Of a stretch of 7,336 nt of DNA, positions 5,801 to 7,336 are shown piece after piece; within the stretch, counting starts at the first letter, position 1, and every line of letters begins with the position of its first letter. This DNA comes from Bifidobacteriaceae bacterium. GTDB taxonomy: Bacteria > Actinomycetota > Actinomycetes > Actinomycetales > WQXJ01. The notes under the pieces were generated by a model. The model saw nothing but the letters and a program-made list of their open reading frames with translations, did not search any database and was not told the origin of the DNA. The stretch is from assembly GCA_031266115.1 (NCBI GenBank), contig JAISBQ010000289.1:1-7336 (forward strand), written 5' to 3'. The position numbers and the translations under genes are program-made.

Positions 5801-7313
5801 GATGTGGTTCTGGGATACGGCAGGACAGAAGCAGGTCTTCGATCAGGGTGCCTGGACCGTGCAGGTTGGCCCGTCAGCCGATCCGGCCTCCGGTGTCACC
5901 CAGACACTCACGGTGTCCGGGCAGCGCAAGGCCGGCGTCGACGTGGTCGCCGCCGTGCCCGATGGCGTCCAACTCAACATGGCCACGCCGAAGAGCGCTA
6001 TCCATGCCAACCTGTCGGTGACCCGCCACGACCAGTCCTTCTGGAACCTGGGCGATTCGGCGATCGCCGTGACCTACACCTCGTCCAACCCGGCCGTGGC
6101 GAAGGTCGATGCCAATGGGACGGTCTTGCCGGTCAGCGAGGGCTCCGTCCTCATCACCGCGAAGGCCGTCGCTGATGGCGAGACCGGTACCACCACCTTC
6201 CCGGTGGTAGTGCGCAGCGGTCTGCCGGCCGGCTCGGCCACGACAGAGTTCATCTACCAGGTCGACTTCGCCGATCAGGCGTTCTCAACCACCGCTGCTG
6301 CCGCGGGTGCCCAGCTCACCGCTCAGGTGGTCGGTGCCTCGGGCAACAGCGCCACATACCAGTATCTGATTGCTCCGATGGATCTCAACGAGATCGGTGC
6401 CACGGTCACCCCCGAGGGTGTCCTGACGGCATCGTCCTCGGGCAAGGTTCGGGTGACCGTCATCGCCACAGCGCAGAACGGTGCCAAGGTCTCGCGCTCG
6501 GCATACGCCACGGTGCTGCCAGCAGGCCAGACTCCGCCGCCGCTTCCGGGCGATCCGGCGAAGATCGCCCCGTTGGTCGCTGCGGCGTCGGCGCTGACCG
6601 ATTCGAAGCCGTTCACCGCGGATTCGTGGAAGGCGTTGCAGGACGCCGTCGCTGCGGCGAAGGCCGTGGCAGCCAATGCGTTCGCCACCCAGGCCGAGAT
6701 CGACGCCGCGGCCAGCAAGGTCAGCGCCGCGCTGGCCGGGCTCAAGCCGGTTCCGGCTGAAGCCCCAGGAGGCGGCGGTGGTGTGAGCGAGGATCAGGCT
6801 AAAGCGCAAGCCGATAGCGCCGCTGCTCAGGCGGCGAAGGTTGCGCTGGCGGCCGTGGTGGCCGACGCGAGGTTGTTGACAACCGGGAACTACACTGCGA
6901 CCTCGATCCAGGCACTCAACGCGGCCCTGACCGCCGCGGCGGCAGTGACGGCCAACCCGGCCGCGACGGCCGCCGAGGTCCAGGCCGCGCTTGCCGGCGT
7001 GTCCAAGGCCGTATCCGCCCTGATTCCTCAGCCCGCAGCAGCGGCGAAGGCGATCAAGGCGGGGACTGTCAAGGTCTCCGGCACCCTCAAGGTCGGCAAG
7101 AAGCTGACGGCGAAGGTCGCCAAGTGGACCGCGGGTTCGGCCTACTCCTACCGCTGGTATGCCAACGGCAAGGCGATCAAGGGTGCCACCGGCAAGACCC
7201 TGAAGATCACCAAATCGCTCAAGGGCAAGAAGATCCGCGTCAAGGTCACGGGAGTCCGCTCGGGCTACGTGTCCGCGATCAAGACCTCCGCAGCCACCAA
7301 GAAGATCAAGTAG
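2886..7313 (+). CDS. Secreted multidomain glycoside hydrolase family 3 enzyme (beta-xylosidase/beta-glucosidase type)
   Basis: This 1475-residue exported enzyme should remove terminal sugars from the non-reducing end of oligo- or polysaccharides with retention of configuration. The signal peptide has a basic start, a hydrophobic core (16-34) and cleavage near AVA-A/D (40-42). The GH3 N-domain (about 50-440) shows RDPRWGRADENYGEDP (179-194), KHYLANNSE (234-242), MMPSYNAIN (278-286) and SDC with nucleophile D346. The GH3 C-domain (about 465-850) carries a probable acid/base in NEESDR (E746 or E747), is interrupted by an insertion of roughly 150 residues (about 545-700), and ends at PFGYGLSYTTF (882-892). 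An Fn3-like domain follows (895-1012), then Ig-like domains (about 1015-1110 with SSNPAVAKVDANGTV, and 1115-1212), two FIVAR repeats (about 1225-1287 and 1318-1380) split by a GGGGG linker, and a basic Ig-like end (1388-1475). The SDC and AGTDVDC motifs favour the xylosidase branch. Glucosidase, arabinofuranosidase or apiosidase activity remains possible. Typical GH3 enzymes have about 700-900 residues. No LPXTG motif is present. Confidence 0.93.
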   Translation: MKHSQRGTARMVKRGFVTVAVATGLVVAGVPALLSAPAVAADPVLPYQDQTLPFSVRAADLVSRMTQEEKAQQFNSTLPNFEFMGPPAPAIPRLGVRQYTYWQEALHGVARQGVATEFPTGLGIASTWDRELVQAMTTAVSDEGRAKYNDDCLTDEFKADLTKYCRGMTYWSPTINLARDPRWGRADENYGEDPYLAGEIAGQFVLGLQGGHTSTADSVGGTPTSYLKAVSTPKHYLANNSEINRHTGTSNLTDRSLHEYYTAAFGKAAGKEYGAKSMMPSYNAINVDSNYTSTTGAPTVVTPANESDYRGVETQTTMGTPAPASKYAIETLLRRIWGFDGFVTSDCGATNDVYETGFAGHNWKPAQTGGEQVTEPQGAAWALKAGTDVDCWASAYRTYLPTAQNEGWATEQDWDVALTRAFTIRMQLGEFDDDAKVPWSNTSYVSGDPNHGVNAPTHVARAHEMSLAAPVLLKNATVGSTPVLPLNSSGKTMVLGYYATEPIHGGYSPDATTNTISAAQGITNVAGAANVEVNDEAILNQVGSKPGSGNATLLNSAGAQVGDEISFWGYTDVVGWVQTPGFFGPSFTATTSLDGHFTVPVNITAGVTAVHLPLSGSDVFPYTDPNCTLAARGDRCETIASFNVTIAGTTVSYPIWAAMTVGFGSNLAVSYEALDVPLSDFASPTGQQDVVFEFSLGGAGGTGLNLTTCSQLDCQGSADATTDEAKIKAADNVVVYIGTREADSNEESDRPTTKLPRNQAELAAQVSEWNPRTVVWIQSVAQVEQTLFKDKAGAIIWSTYNGEYQGQAVGETLFNRAVNLGDKTIQATPSGHLPYMYYSDVDNQLTKSTDYALTTAEGATCGRTYWYYKTGSSAACTAPDYPFGYGLSYTTFTYTDLALSKATASPNDTVDVSVKVTNTGAYRGRAVAQVYVASPQADGDTRPLRQLKGFAKTAELAPGAAETVIIPLKVSEMWFWDTAGQKQVFDQGAWTVQVGPSADPASGVTQTLTVSGQRKAGVDVVAAVPDGVQLNMATPKSAIHANLSVTRHDQSFWNLGDSAIAVTYTSSNPAVAKVDANGTVLPVSEGSVLITAKAVADGETGTTTFPVVVRSGLPAGSATTEFIYQVDFADQAFSTTAAAAGAQLTAQVVGASGNSATYQYLIAPMDLNEIGATVTPEGVLTASSSGKVRVTVIATAQNGAKVSRSAYATVLPAGQTPPPLPGDPAKIAPLVAAASALTDSKPFTADSWKALQDAVAAAKAVAANAFATQAEIDAAASKVSAALAGLKPVPAEAPGGGGGVSEDQAKAQADSAAAQAAKVALAAVVADARLLTTGNYTATSIQALNAALTAAAAVTANPAATAAEVQAALAGVSKAVSALIPQPAAAAKAIKAGTVKVSGTLKVGKKLTAKVAKWTAGSAYSYRWYANGKAIKGATGKTLKITKSLKGKKIRVKVTGVRSGYVSAIKTSAATKKIK

Positions 7314-7315
7314 CA

Positions 7316-7336
7316 CCGGCGCCCCCACGGGCCCGG
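7316..7336 (+). terminator. Possible start of a terminator after the GH3 gene
   Basis: Two bases after the stop codon, CCGG-GCCC (7316-7324, with C7320 bulged) can pair with GGGCCCGG (7329-7336) around a CCAC loop. The window ends at the hairpin, so any T-run is out of view. Confidence 0.35.

Overview
The window is GC-rich DNA, with strong G/C preference at third codon positions in every gene. It is most likely chromosomal sequence from a high-GC Gram-positive actinobacterium. The evidence is an oligoribonuclease gene followed by tRNA-His on the same strand, TANNNT-type -10 boxes, an apparently leaderless GTG start, a DUF1684 protein, a lipoprotein with a short lipobox signal, and a large secreted enzyme with FIVAR and Ig-like surface domains. 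The genus cannot be fixed from the sequence alone.

Layout. The left edge holds a tRNA-His(GTG) gene on the minus strand, cut by the window edge. Upstream of it on the same strand is orn (154-792), the exonuclease that finishes RNA decay. A 323-base divergent intergenic region (793-1115) contains a perfect 15-bp inverted repeat and a 24-nt direct repeat. On the plus strand follow a cytosolic DUF1684 protein (1116-1895), a complete tRNA-Arg(TCT) gene (1955-2027), and a small lipoprotein with a degenerate FKBP-like domain (2067-2627). A 258-base spacer with a plausible promoter and leader hairpins comes next.

The right 60% is one secreted 1475-residue glycoside hydrolase family 3 enzyme (2886-7313). 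It has a signal peptide, a two-domain catalytic core of the beta-xylosidase/beta-glucosidase type, an unusually large insertion in the second domain, a fibronectin-III-like domain, two Ig-like domains, two FIVAR repeats and a very basic C-terminal Ig-like domain. The tail suggests retention at the cell surface during attack on plant or mucosal glycans, but no sortase or SLH anchor is present.

The left half is housekeeping (RNA turnover, tRNAs, general envelope). The GH3 gene looks like a stand-alone carbohydrate-utilisation gene: no transporter or regulator is within view. I see no clear new multi-gene system. The most unusual points are the architecture of the GH3 protein and the repeat cluster between orn and the DUF1684 gene.
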